From contig CANMFO010000004.1 in NCBI GenBank assembly GCA_947497245.1, positions 363,875-427,874 of the forward strand: a DNA stretch of 64,000 nucleotides. Reading direction: 5' to 3'. Positions within the stretch are counted from its first letter, which is position 1. Each line of letters begins with the position of its first letter. The stretch comes from an uncultured Flavobacteriaceae bacterium. Lineage in GTDB: Bacteria; Bacteroidota; Bacteroidia; Flavobacteriales; Flavobacteriaceae. Shown one piece after another: positions 25,968 to 34,100 of this stretch. Under the pieces are notes generated by a model. That model did not search any database and had not been told where the DNA came from. It saw only the letters and a list, made by a program, of their open reading frames with translations. The position numbers were made by a program, and so were the translations under genes.

Positions 25968-26447
25968 CTAAAAACTGACGACCACCCCCAATCCACTACG
26001 GGAAGGGCCAATTTTAAAAGCGGATGGCTTTTGTAGGCTCTTGTTATAGGATAGGATGGCCTTCTTTTTTTGGTTGTTGGACAAAATCAAAAAAGTCAGA
26101 CCTATGGCGAATGAGCTATAGAAACCCACTGATGTTGCCACATCGTTCTCCCCATAAGGGTCATATTCGGAAAGTTCCCAGACCAAAAAACCGATTTCGG
26201 AACCCAACGCTACCCCCGACAAGGTGTTGAAGGTCTTGGATTTTTTCCAGTGGGCAAGGGACTCATCGTTTTTTTCAAAAAGGGTGACCAGGTCTTTCGT
26301 GGTAATACGGGTATCGTCCTCATAATATTGATAATTCCAGAATCCGGGGAACATGGTAATTTCCTGTGCTCTTACATGTATTCCCGATACAGCGGTCAGC
26401 ACCAATAAGGCGATCCATTGTTTAGCGTTCATTTTTTTTGTTGCCAT
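25968..26447 (-). CDS. hypothetical exported/membrane protein, 159 aa
   Basis: A basic N-terminus and a hydrophobic stretch ending HVRAQ give a cleavable signal peptide. The mature protein has an aromatic start (FPGFWNYQYYEDD), a charged helix, then two hydrophobic segments (TLSGVALGSEIGFLVWEL and VGFYSSFAIGLTFLILS). The C-terminus LGVVVSF ends in Phe, as outer-membrane proteins often do. No family recognised. Downstream end of the Rhs-associated accessory stretch. Confidence 0.65.
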   Translation of the reverse strand: MATKKMNAKQWIALLVLTAVSGIHVRAQEITMFPGFWNYQYYEDDTRITTKDLVTLFEKNDESLAHWKKSKTFNTLSGVALGSEIGFLVWELSEYDPYGENDVATSVGFYSSFAIGLTFLILSNNQKKKAILSYNKSLQKPSAFKIGPSRSGLGVVVSF

Positions 26448-26494
26448 ACTTTTGGTTTTAGGATGTTTTGGCCTTCCGTATGGGGTGCTTGGGC

Positions 26495-26698
26495 CTAAAT
26501 GGGTATCAAGTACGATAAATATCCGTCAAGATAAAAATGCGATGTAACAAGTGGCACAATACGATAATAAGTGGGGAGGGAGATACGTTTTTGGGATATA
26601 ATAAGACATCCAAGGATTACCAAAATGTACTTTAAATAATTTAGTTCTATCATTAGTTTCCCATATATGAGTTCAAACCCAAATGAAGATAGGTTCAT
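26495..26698 (-). pseudogene. truncated copy of the two-membrane-segment small protein
   Basis: It contains the start of the 27515-27754 gene (MIELNYLKYILVILGCLI) and then diverges into unrelated residues after the repeat boundary. The shared DNA is the 79-bp direct repeat 26600-26678/27701-27779. Best read as a broken duplicate, not a working gene. Confidence 0.6.
26600..26678. repeat. 79-bp direct repeat, copy 1 (copy 2 at 27701-27779)
   Basis: The two 79-bp blocks differ by one base and lie 1101 bp apart in the same orientation. They span the TAATG junction of two genes and the first codons of a two-membrane-segment protein. They are evidence of recent segmental duplication or recombination in the small-gene array. 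Confidence 0.8.
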
Positions 26699-26754
26699 TG
26701 TTAATATGGCAAAGTTTACCTAGTAGTCAACTGCGGGGTAATTATAATAATCTT

Positions 26755-26997
26755 TTAATCGAAGAATTCCGAATAGATTAGATACAATCCAATGATGAGT
26801 AACAATACCATTGCAATTCTACTTCCCCAAAACATGATATAATCATTAAAGTCAGATGCCTTTTTTAGATTAGGATAAAAATCGTCTTCATGGTCGTTTT
26901 TTTTAATATACTTTGCAGATTTTCGAAAAATAGATAAATAAAGAATTGCTATAATGATAAAAAGAACCCCTTTAGTAATATTCCAATTAATACCCAT
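26755..26997 (-). CDS. two-membrane-segment small protein (array member 5)
   Basis: 80 aa. TM1 is GVLFIIIAILYLSIF, followed by a basic linker (RKSAKYIKKND) like that of the other members, an acidic loop and TM2 (IAMVLLLIIGLYLIYSEFF). Longer starts exist at 27045 and 27084; 26997 (MGINWN) aligns best with the paralogues. Candidate immunity protein of the Rhs locus (inference). Confidence 0.65.
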   Translation of the reverse strand: MGINWNITKGVLFIIIAILYLSIFRKSAKYIKKNDHEDDFYPNLKKASDFNDYIMFWGSRIAMVLLLIIGLYLIYSEFFD

Positions 26998-27049
26998 TTT
27001 TTTTCGGATTTCCTCTATTTCCGTATTTTCCCAGGCTTTGTCCATAGCG

Positions 27050-27280
27050 CTAGCGCAGTGCAGAACACCAAAGATATACACCATAACATATCATCAGGAT
27101 AGCGGCCAACCTCCCCAGGTAGGTATAAATCCTGTCTGAAAAATCGACCGCTTCTTTGGATAAATGTTTTGAAGGATGTTTTTTATGGGTCTTTTCATTC
27201 AAATGCCTGGGGGATTTCCAAAAAAAATGGATATAGATGATGGATCCAACAATAAACAATGTTCCCTTTAACATTTCCAT
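27050..27280 (-). CDS. two-membrane-segment small protein (array member 4)
   Basis: 76 aa. TM1 is LKGTLFIVGSIIYIHFF, then a His/Lys-rich linker with the shared W/RKSP-RH pattern, then LSKEAVDFSDRIYTYLG leading into TM2 (LAAILMICYGVYLW). The linker and the SKE-x-DF-D segment match members 1 and 2, so it is a diverged paralogue. It precedes member 5 on the same strand. Confidence 0.68.
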   Translation of the reverse strand: MEMLKGTLFIVGSIIYIHFFWKSPRHLNEKTHKKHPSKHLSKEAVDFSDRIYTYLGRLAAILMICYGVYLWCSALR

Positions 27281-27320
27281 TTTCGCATTTCGGCTGGTCC
27301 TAAAATTTGGTGATATTTGA

Positions 27321-27500
27321 CTAAAATAGCTTTAGGTAAAGCTCGTAGACACTCCACAGTAATATTGCAACTACCATTATGGCCAAGTAACCCTGTCTAG
27401 AACTTAGTTTACCTTTTTTTGATTTCAACAGCAATGATAATAGGTAAACCATAGCTGCAAGGATACCCAATACGGGTTTTAAGAAAGCAATATTTTCCAT
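27321..27500 (-). CDS. two-membrane-segment small protein, short (array member 3)
   Basis: 59 aa. TM1 is PVLGILAAMVYLLSLLL, with a short basic linker (KSKKGKLSSRQG) and TM2 (LAIMVVAILLWSVYELYLKLF). The ending WSVYELY matches the SxYELYKCF ending of members 1 and 2. The linker is shorter than in the others. The start at 27500 lies 14 bp after the stop of member 2; a start at 27530 would overlap it. Confidence 0.62.
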   Translation of the reverse strand: MENIAFLKPVLGILAAMVYLLSLLLKSKKGKLSSRQGYLAIMVVAILLWSVYELYLKLF

Positions 27501-27514
27501 GGACAGAACCTTTT

Positions 27515-27754
27515 TTATGCTACAAAACATTTGTACAATTCATAAAGACTCCAAATAATCATAATAATAGCTCCTAGTTTTGCAAAAAAAGCATGAATAT
27601 CAAAATAAGTGTTTTCAGTTTCCTTACTTACATACCTACTTTCCTCTCTCTCGGAATGAGTTTTAGAATGTTTGGCCGACTTGCTAAAAAAAATTAAATA
27701 AATAAGACATCCAAGGATTACCAAAATGTACTTTAAATAATTTAATTCTATCAT
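27515..27754 (-). CDS. two-membrane-segment small protein (array member 2)
   Basis: 79 aa. TM1 is YLKYILVILGCLIYLIFF, followed by the basic linker SKSAKHSKTHSE, the segment YVSKETENTYFDIHAFF and TM2 (LGAIIMIIWSLYELYKCF). Highly similar to member 1 at 28510-28746. Its ATG overlaps the TAA of the preceding tip-like frame (TAATG), so it is translationally coupled to it, as immunity genes often are. Function inferred, not shown. Confidence 0.72.
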   Translation of the reverse strand: MIELNYLKYILVILGCLIYLIFFSKSAKHSKTHSEREESRYVSKETENTYFDIHAFFAKLGAIIMIIWSLYELYKCFVA

Positions 27755-28182
27755 TAGTTTCCCATATATGAGTTCAAACTCTTCTCTATTAATTTTATTT
27801 TTAAGCTTTTATTCTGTAAAAGAATCTGGGTAGACAAAGTACTTCCAGGAATACGTTTAATCAAGGTATTGGTTGCGGCATCCAGGACAAACGCACCAGT
27901 ACTTATTCTCCCTTGAGTCCAGTTTGCAGTTGCCGCAGATTCCATTAATGACCCTCCAAACGAAACCCCATTTCCCCATATCGCCATTGGTGTTCCTACA
28001 CCTGTTAAAGTCAAGCCATAACCCGTATACTGCATTCCGTCACCGATATGCTGTAGTAATCGTCCATTTTCAGCTCCGTTTACCCTTAAGGTAGTTTCCC
28101 AATCTAAATCTAGGGCCGTCCATTTAGAGGTAACACCCTCCGTTGGTAAGCGTTGAAGCAGAAACTTAAAGTAGCTCTTCCA
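27754..28182 (-). pseudogene. decayed Rhs-tip-like frame
   Basis: The frame opens after a TGA at 28183-28185 and stops at 27754, with its first ATG only at 28035. The sequence (WTALDLDWETTLRVNGAENG, TGVGTPMAIWGNGVSF, then RISTGAFVLDAATNTLIKR) looks like real protein without a proper N-terminus. Position and TAATG coupling to member 2 suggest the remains of a displaced toxin tip or other cargo. No family recognised. Confidence 0.4.
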
Positions 28183-28497
28183 TCAGGTATTTGTTCAACT
28201 TTATCAACTTTACAAGCTGTGAGATATTTTGAACCTTTATTTTTTGACCTAAAAAGTCATTTAAATGTCTTTTATTCCAACCCATCAGATTTTTGGTCTC
28301 CACATAAAATTCTAAGAAGCCTGACTCCAAGGAAACAACAGTTACTTTCTTTTTTTTGAGTGACTATAAAATGAAACCCAAAACTCCACTCCATTAATGT
28401 GAAAGGAATCACCTTGATATCCTACTTTGCGTAAAAAATAGAATTGATCGTGTACATTGAGAAAAAATCTTTCACCTTGGGTAAGTGCTTTTTCCAT
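28166..28497 (-). pseudogene. frameshifted small gene (candidate immunity), A8 tract
   Basis: It starts MEKALTQGERFFLNVHD and continues in frame to a run of eight A (plus-strand T8 at 28350-28357), where it stops after KKRK. In the +1/-1 frame the protein continues smoothly (VTVVSLESGFLEFYVETKN through IKLNKYLMEELL) to a TAA at 28166. Joined, it would be about 110 aa. Either a broken gene or one switched by slippage in the homopolymer. It lies just downstream of member 1 of the two-membrane-segment array. Confidence 0.55.
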
Positions 28498-28509
28498 GTT
28501 AAATCTTTT

Positions 28510-28746
28510 TTATGCAAAACACTTGTACAACTCATAAGCACTCCACAAAATCATTAAAACAACACCAAATATTGCAAACCAAGCTTTTACATCATCATAA
28601 AAATCATCCGTTTTCTTACTTAGGTATGGACTTTCCCCTGTTTTCTTATTTGTCTTGATATGCTTAACAGATTTCCTAAAAAAGATTAGATAGATGATGC
28701 TGGCCACGATTACCAATATGTACTTCAAGTAGTCCAGTTCAACCAT
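28510..28746 (-). CDS. two-membrane-segment small protein (array member 1)
   Basis: 78 aa. TM1 is YLKYILVIVASIIYLIFF, then the linker RKSVKHIKTNKK, the segment YLSKKTDDFYDDVKAWF and TM2 (GVVLMILWSAYELYKCF). Its start overlaps the end of the 120-aa gene by 8 bp, so the two are translationally coupled. A conserved paralogue of member 2. Candidate immunity or accessory protein of the orphan Rhs tip (inference). Confidence 0.72.
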   Translation of the reverse strand: MVELDYLKYILVIVASIIYLIFFRKSVKHIKTNKKTGESPYLSKKTDDFYDDVKAWFAIFGVVLMILWSAYELYKCFA

Positions 28747-29101
28747 TAACCTTCGTTGGCTTTTTTAATACAGAATCTAGCTTTAGTTTGCATTTCTTAG
28801 CTATTAGCTCCATTTGACTTTCGAATGTCTTGTGATTATGATTCAAATCGATTAAACTTTCAAAAACTTCATATCTTTTTTTTCGAAGCCCAAACCACGA
28901 ATAAATCATTAAATCTACACCAACTATTATATCACTTTCCATACGAATCTCTATTACAAAACTTTTTACGGCATTGCTCATACTAATAGTGGTTTCGAAT
29001 GCGCAAGGCGTTATCGAATAGGTGTTGCACCATAGGGTATCCTTAATTCCAGCATCAAAAAGTGCATTAAAAGCTATTTGAATCAATTGACCGTATCTCA
29101 T
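28739..29101 (-). CDS. hypothetical protein downstream of the orphan Rhs tip (candidate immunity)
   Basis: 120 aa, soluble, no signal peptide: MRYGQLIQIAFNALFDAG, then strand-rich segments (SFVIEIRMESDIIVGVDLMIY) and a basic C-terminus. It begins 10 bp after the stop of the orphan tip and overlaps the next two-membrane-segment gene. In polymorphic-toxin loci the gene directly after a tip usually encodes the cognate immunity protein, so that is the leading inference. No immunity family recognised. Confidence 0.65.
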   Translation of the reverse strand: MRYGQLIQIAFNALFDAGIKDTLWCNTYSITPCAFETTISMSNAVKSFVIEIRMESDIIVGVDLMIYSWFGLRKKRYEVFESLIDLNHNHKTFESQMELIAKKCKLKLDSVLKKPTKVNG

Positions 29102-29111
29102 GTGTTGGTTT

Positions 29112-30242
29112 TTAGTTATTCCAAGGCAAAGTCACAAATCTGTTGTTATAATAAATTACTCTTACCCTATTTGAAGAGAAACCATAATATCTTGCTTGAA
29201 TCGTTGGATAAGAACGGTGTTGTAATGTATTAAGTTCCATAGTGAAGTTAGGACTATAATTTGAAATGCCTCCATCACCTATATTTATGACATTATACCC
29301 CTGGTCCAATTTCTTGCTAAACCAATCGTAGTTAAAGTCCAATCCTGTTCTGTCAGGAATTCGATTATCCCCGAACGAATTACGCCATGACTCGCTTATC
29401 GTTTCCCCATCTAAATCATGAGCTGCTGGATTTACCCTGCCATTCTGATTTCGGCCAATTACTATGGTTTTACTGTTTTCAAACTTCCCCGTAATTGGGT
29501 CTATGTTGTTATCCCTTGCATATTTATATCCCCCGGCAAACCCAGAAACACCACCAATTACAGCCCCCATACCAAGACCGCCAACACCTGACTTATGTGC
29601 TAAGCTTAGGTCTCCAGTCTCGATAAGGCCACCTGCAAACCCTCCGGCATAACCTCCTGCAACGCCGCCAACCGTACCTCCCACTAAGCCTCGTACGGCC
29701 GGGCCTGAGATGTTGAATCCGTTGATGGCAACATTACCAACATTCTTTGAGGCCCAACTACCCACCACACCTCCGGCAAAGCCGGATGCCGCACCTATTC
29801 CCATGCCCTTCAAAACCTTTCCGTCACCTCCCGGTAGTAAGGAAAAACCTCCTCCACTAATGGCTCCTCCTGCTGCACCTCCAACTCCGGCGGACAACAA
29901 CCCACTATAGCCCGCCGTCGACATGGATGCTGCTATACTGGAACCTACCCCTCCCGATACTGCACCAATTATAGCGCCCCCCAATACGCCCGTCCAAGTA
30001 CTTCCGCCCCCCCAATCCCACTTGAAGGGATTATAGTTGCCGTTAGCCATGGAACCCCCGATGTAAGCACCTACTACCGCTCCGACAATAATGGCCGCGG
30101 TAAAAATGAACTCCCCACTCCAATCCGTATACATCAACGGATTGTTGAACGCATAGGCATAGCGGTTGTAGTTCTGGGGATCAAAGGGCTCCTGGATATG
30201 GTTGTCCGGGCTTAAAAAGCGGCCCATTTGGGCATCGTACAT
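29112..30242 (-). CDS. displaced (orphan) Rhs C-terminal tip
   Basis: 376 aa. It starts inside the Rhs core end (MYDAQMGRFLSPDNHIQEPF), nearly identical over about 70 bp of DNA to the same site in the full Rhs gene. There is no SpvB or repeat region in front. A long glycine-zipper region (residues about 48-225, GGxxGG repeats) is followed by a distinct tip of about 120 residues (TIVIGRNQNGRVN, GETISESW, DQGYNVINIGDGG). Homology starts at NGRM, where the DNA meets a short REP-like GC palindrome. Orphan tips can recombine onto the main gene; on its own it probably has no export signal. Confidence 0.75.
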   Translation of the reverse strand: MYDAQMGRFLSPDNHIQEPFDPQNYNRYAYAFNNPLMYTDWSGEFIFTAAIIVGAVVGAYIGGSMANGNYNPFKWDWGGGSTWTGVLGGAIIGAVSGGVGSSIAASMSTAGYSGLLSAGVGGAAGGAISGGGFSLLPGGDGKVLKGMGIGAASGFAGGVVGSWASKNVGNVAINGFNISGPAVRGLVGGTVGGVAGGYAGGFAGGLIETGDLSLAHKSGVGGLGMGAVIGGVSGFAGGYKYARDNNIDPITGKFENSKTIVIGRNQNGRVNPAAHDLDGETISESWRNSFGDNRIPDRTGLDFNYDWFSKKLDQGYNVINIGDGGISNYSPNFTMELNTLQHRSYPTIQARYYGFSSNRVRVIYYNNRFVTLPWNN

Positions 30243-30408
30243 CCGGCCGTTCCCGCCTTCGCTGCGCTACGGACGGGCAGGCATATGGGCTTTTCTTGCT
30301 GCAACATGTAAAAGAACTTGTCTAACTCTAATGTTTCCTACGCTTATTACTCTTCATTAAATCCGCGCTATCAGGATGCTTTTGTGTATAGTATTATATA
30401 TTACTAAA

Positions 30409-31182
30409 CTACTTTATGAAGTCAATGATTAAATTTTCATCATTATCAACAAAATCAATTCCTACCATCTTCAAAGGGTTACCTGTTAGTGATAACAGTT
30501 CTAGCCTTATAAAGCCATTGTAACTCAAACCAACTTCTTCAATGTTATTAAATGTTAAGCTTAACAATTTCAAGTTTTTCATTTGACCTAAATGCAATGG
30601 AAAAGTCTTTAAATCACAATAATCTAGGTAAATCTCCTCAATATTGTTGTTTGTAGATAATCTAGTAAATGATTTTAATTTTAAGGGGTTACCACTTAAA
30701 TCAAAACTTTTAACCCTTAACTTATTTATATTACTAGGCATCAACTTGATATTGTTATTTGACAAAGAGATTTTGTTGATAGGTGTTCGATTTAAAAGTA
30801 TTATATCTTTTGGAATACAGCTGACATCGCAGTTCGTTAGTTCTAAACTATTTAAATTTTTAATTCTACTTATTTTCTTAAAGTTTTCGGTTAGATTAAT
30901 TTTAGTACTATTTGTTATTATAAGTTCTTCCAATTTTGGATAATTGCTAAAACTTTCAGGAAGCATAAGATTATTTACATCTGTCAAAATAATTCGTTTA
31001 ACATTGATGAACTCACTCTCAATACCTGTTAGTTCTTTGTACACATTATTTTTCAATGCCAATAAATGATAAGCATCCGGATTTTTCTTAATAACGTTGT
31101 AATTTGTTCCGTCAAAAACTCCCTCTTGGCTATATATGAAATGGCAGATTATTAATAATAAATAAAAAAGATTGTGCTTCAT
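30409..31182 (-). CDS. secreted leucine-rich-repeat protein
   Basis: 257 aa. A signal peptide (LFYLLLIICHFIYSQ) is followed by about seven leucine-rich repeats (for example LKTFPLHLGQMKNLKLLSL). It begins 9 bp after the stop of the full-length Rhs gene on the same strand and is equally AT-rich as the Rhs tip. That position suggests the cognate immunity or a partner acting in the periplasm or at the surface (inference). LRR proteins bind other proteins, which fits. No catalytic features. Confidence 0.82.
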   Translation of the reverse strand: MKHNLFYLLLIICHFIYSQEGVFDGTNYNVIKKNPDAYHLLALKNNVYKELTGIESEFINVKRIILTDVNNLMLPESFSNYPKLEELIITNSTKINLTENFKKISRIKNLNSLELTNCDVSCIPKDIILLNRTPINKISLSNNNIKLMPSNINKLRVKSFDLSGNPLKLKSFTRLSTNNNIEEIYLDYCDLKTFPLHLGQMKNLKLLSLTFNNIEEVGLSYNGFIRLELLSLTGNPLKMVGIDFVDNDENLIIDFIK

Positions 31183-31191
31183 AGTTGTATT

Positions 31192-34100
31192 TTATCGATG
31201 AATCCCTTCCAACAATAAATTGTTTTGTCTTGGATCCGGATGTGTGAAATTAGAATGGTTAAATCTATTAAAAAAAGCATTGGAAGACATAGAACTAAAT
31301 ACCCCTCTTGTTCCGCCGTGTATATAAATTGTTTGAATTCTTGTATTGAGAACTACACCCATCGCACTACCTGTTAAATAATCATAATCCGAAGGATTAG
31401 TTGGGGTACCTCCAAAAGTAACTCCAGGATATTTGACATTATGAGTATGGGATATATATAAAACATCAGAGAAATTTATACCTCTATCATAGGCTGCTCT
31501 CATTTGAGTTCTGTCTGTCATAGATAATGCATTTGAAGATGCTGAACCACTTCCCGGAGCAAAAACAGCTCCTCGTTTACCTGTTAAGTAGGCCCAATTA
31601 TTCTGTGTACCCCTTATTGTACTGGCATATTCCCTAGTTGTATCTGAAGCTCCTAAATCATATAACCCCTTTAATTTTGTTCTCATACCAAAACTGGGTA
31701 GTAAGTAAGCTGTTGAAGACAAATCACTTTGACTAGTATAAGTACCTAAAAAATTATTGAACCCAATTTTTATTTGATCGGCTGCATCCGTAACCAAATA
31801 ATAGTTATCATCATATTTGCCATCCCATCCTACTACTTCTCCCTCTGCATTTACATAATAACCATAATTACCGGCGGGAACGATTGGTGTACTATACTCA
31901 AACCGATCGGAAAGTTCAAAACTGTATTTGGGACTCGCTGGTGACGCGCTCGTTGCCATATTGGAGTTGTTCGCGTTGTTCCGTGGCGTGGGGGCCGCCT
32001 CTCCATACGAGGCGCCGTATACATATTCCTCGCCACCGGTCCAGCCAAAGGATATCGCAACATTCGCAAAGAAACCTCCGAAGAAATTGCCTATCCCCCT
32101 AAATCCTTCAGCAATAAAACCCCAGAAACTTTCCCCACTGGGGTCCACGTACATCAAGGGGTTGTTCAGGGCATAGCTGTACCGGTTAAAATTCTGGGGG
32201 TTAAAGGGTTCCTGGATATGGTTGTCCGGGCTTAAAAAGCGGCCCAGTTGGGCATCGTACATCCGGCCGTTCATGTGTAGGAGCGCGATATCAAAGAAAT
32301 GTTCGTGCCCCGTATAGCCCCGTCCCAAAAGTGCATCATGCCCAAAAACGGTGCCTCCGCTGCTGTCCCGGAACTTGTCCACGGTGCCCCAGGCCCCGAA
32401 CTGCCGTTGCTCCTTTAGATCGCCATCGGCATCGGTAATGGCCAGGATGCTGCCCAAATAGTCCCGGTGCAGGTAATGGTATTCGTCCACGGCGCCGGTG
32501 CCCGTCTTTTTGATATGGGCAATGGGGGCCGTATAGGCATCCCCGCCCACATAGGTAATGATCTTGGTGGTCTGGGCCTCGGTGTCCTCCACGATCTCGG
32601 CCGGGATGATGGCGGAATAGTGCTTGCGGTACCTTCTATCGGTCCTGGCCTCATCCTCCCCGCCGTAATAGGCCGTTGAGCGGTTCATCATGGGGCCATA
32701 CTCAAAACTGGCCCGGCCATGGTCCGTCTGATGGATCTCCACCGGTTTTTTAAAGGCATTGTAACTGATTTGTTGGGTGGGGTGTTCCTGAAAATAGGTC
32801 CCGCCCGCCGTGTTGGGATCGATCTGCGTGAGTCTATATTTCTTATGGGTATCTGTATAGGCATAGCTCCCCAAAGCGGAATTGTTGGTGATGCGCCCCC
32901 GCGCATCATAGGCCATGGTCCGGGAAGTATGGCCGCTGATGGTGGTAAGGCGGTCCAGGTTGTCGTACCCAAAATTCTCCTGCCAGTTAAAGCCAAAATT
33001 CTTCCTTCGGGTAAGTGTGCCCCTTTGTTCGTTAAAGTCGTATTCCATATGTAGCGCCACGGAGGGGTCGGTGCCGCTTTCCTTGTCCTCTATTTTGGTG
33101 AGATAACCATAGGCATCGTAGGTCTTGGTGCTGTGCATCCCGTTGCCCAGCGTTACCGAAAGGGCCAAGCCCCGAGCATTGAGCTGGTTCAACTGCCAAA
33201 GCTTGTCCGTAGTGCCATCGTTCCATATCTCCTTTAAAATACCGGAGGCGTCGTAGCCGTTCCGGGTGGTCACCGTCTTGGAGGCACCACCTGTCAGGGT
33301 CGCAATCTGCGTCTCTTTGTGCACCCGTCCATAGCTGTCATAGGTGGTCCGGTACTCAAAACTGGCCAGGCCCGTATTTTCTGTAATCGTAGCAGGGCGT
33401 TTGTAGCTGTCGTAGGTATATTGATAGGTATAAGTCCTGTTGCTGTTGGTGAGGTCCCGCCCATTGATCGTTTTCAGCAGTTTGGTGGTATTGTCGTACA
33501 CATAGGCCAGGCTATGGTCCGTAAGGTCGCCCGTCATGGTTTTTGAAGTGGGCTTGCCAAAGGCATCGTATACATAGGTGGTGGTGCCCTTGGGCGTGGT
33601 CTCGGTCAGCAGTTCCCCAAAGCTGTTATAGCTGTAGGTATACCTGCCCGCCGAGGGGTCGTTAAGGCGTGTCCTGCGCCCCCAGCCATCAATGTCCACG
33701 CCCACTACATGCCCGTCATGGTCAGCGGTCTTCATCGTTCCATTGGCAAAGTAGGTATAGTTCACCGTGCCGCCCGGGTTCTGTACCTTTACCGTATTGC
33801 CCAGGGCATCCATTGTAGTGGTGGTGCTCTTTATCCCATCGTTCACCGTTACGGACAGTCCGGAATAACTTGTATTGATCGTTCTTCCGGTATACAGTTG
33901 TTGGGTGATCAGGCGGCCTTCCGCATCAAAGGCGAAGGTGGTCCACTGACTGGGCAACCCGCTATGGGGCTCGCTTACCCGTTTTTTCCGGCCGCTGACA
34001 TCGTATTCATAATCCTTATAGATCCAGGTGTTGCCCAAACTCAGCACCCCTGTTTTTGTAACCCATCCAAAAGCGTTGTAATGGGTCAGTTCCTTGGCCC

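Noticed and set aside
28153..28359. 68-aa plus-strand frame
   Set aside because: Antisense to the frameshifted small gene and opened only by its A/T-rich sequence.
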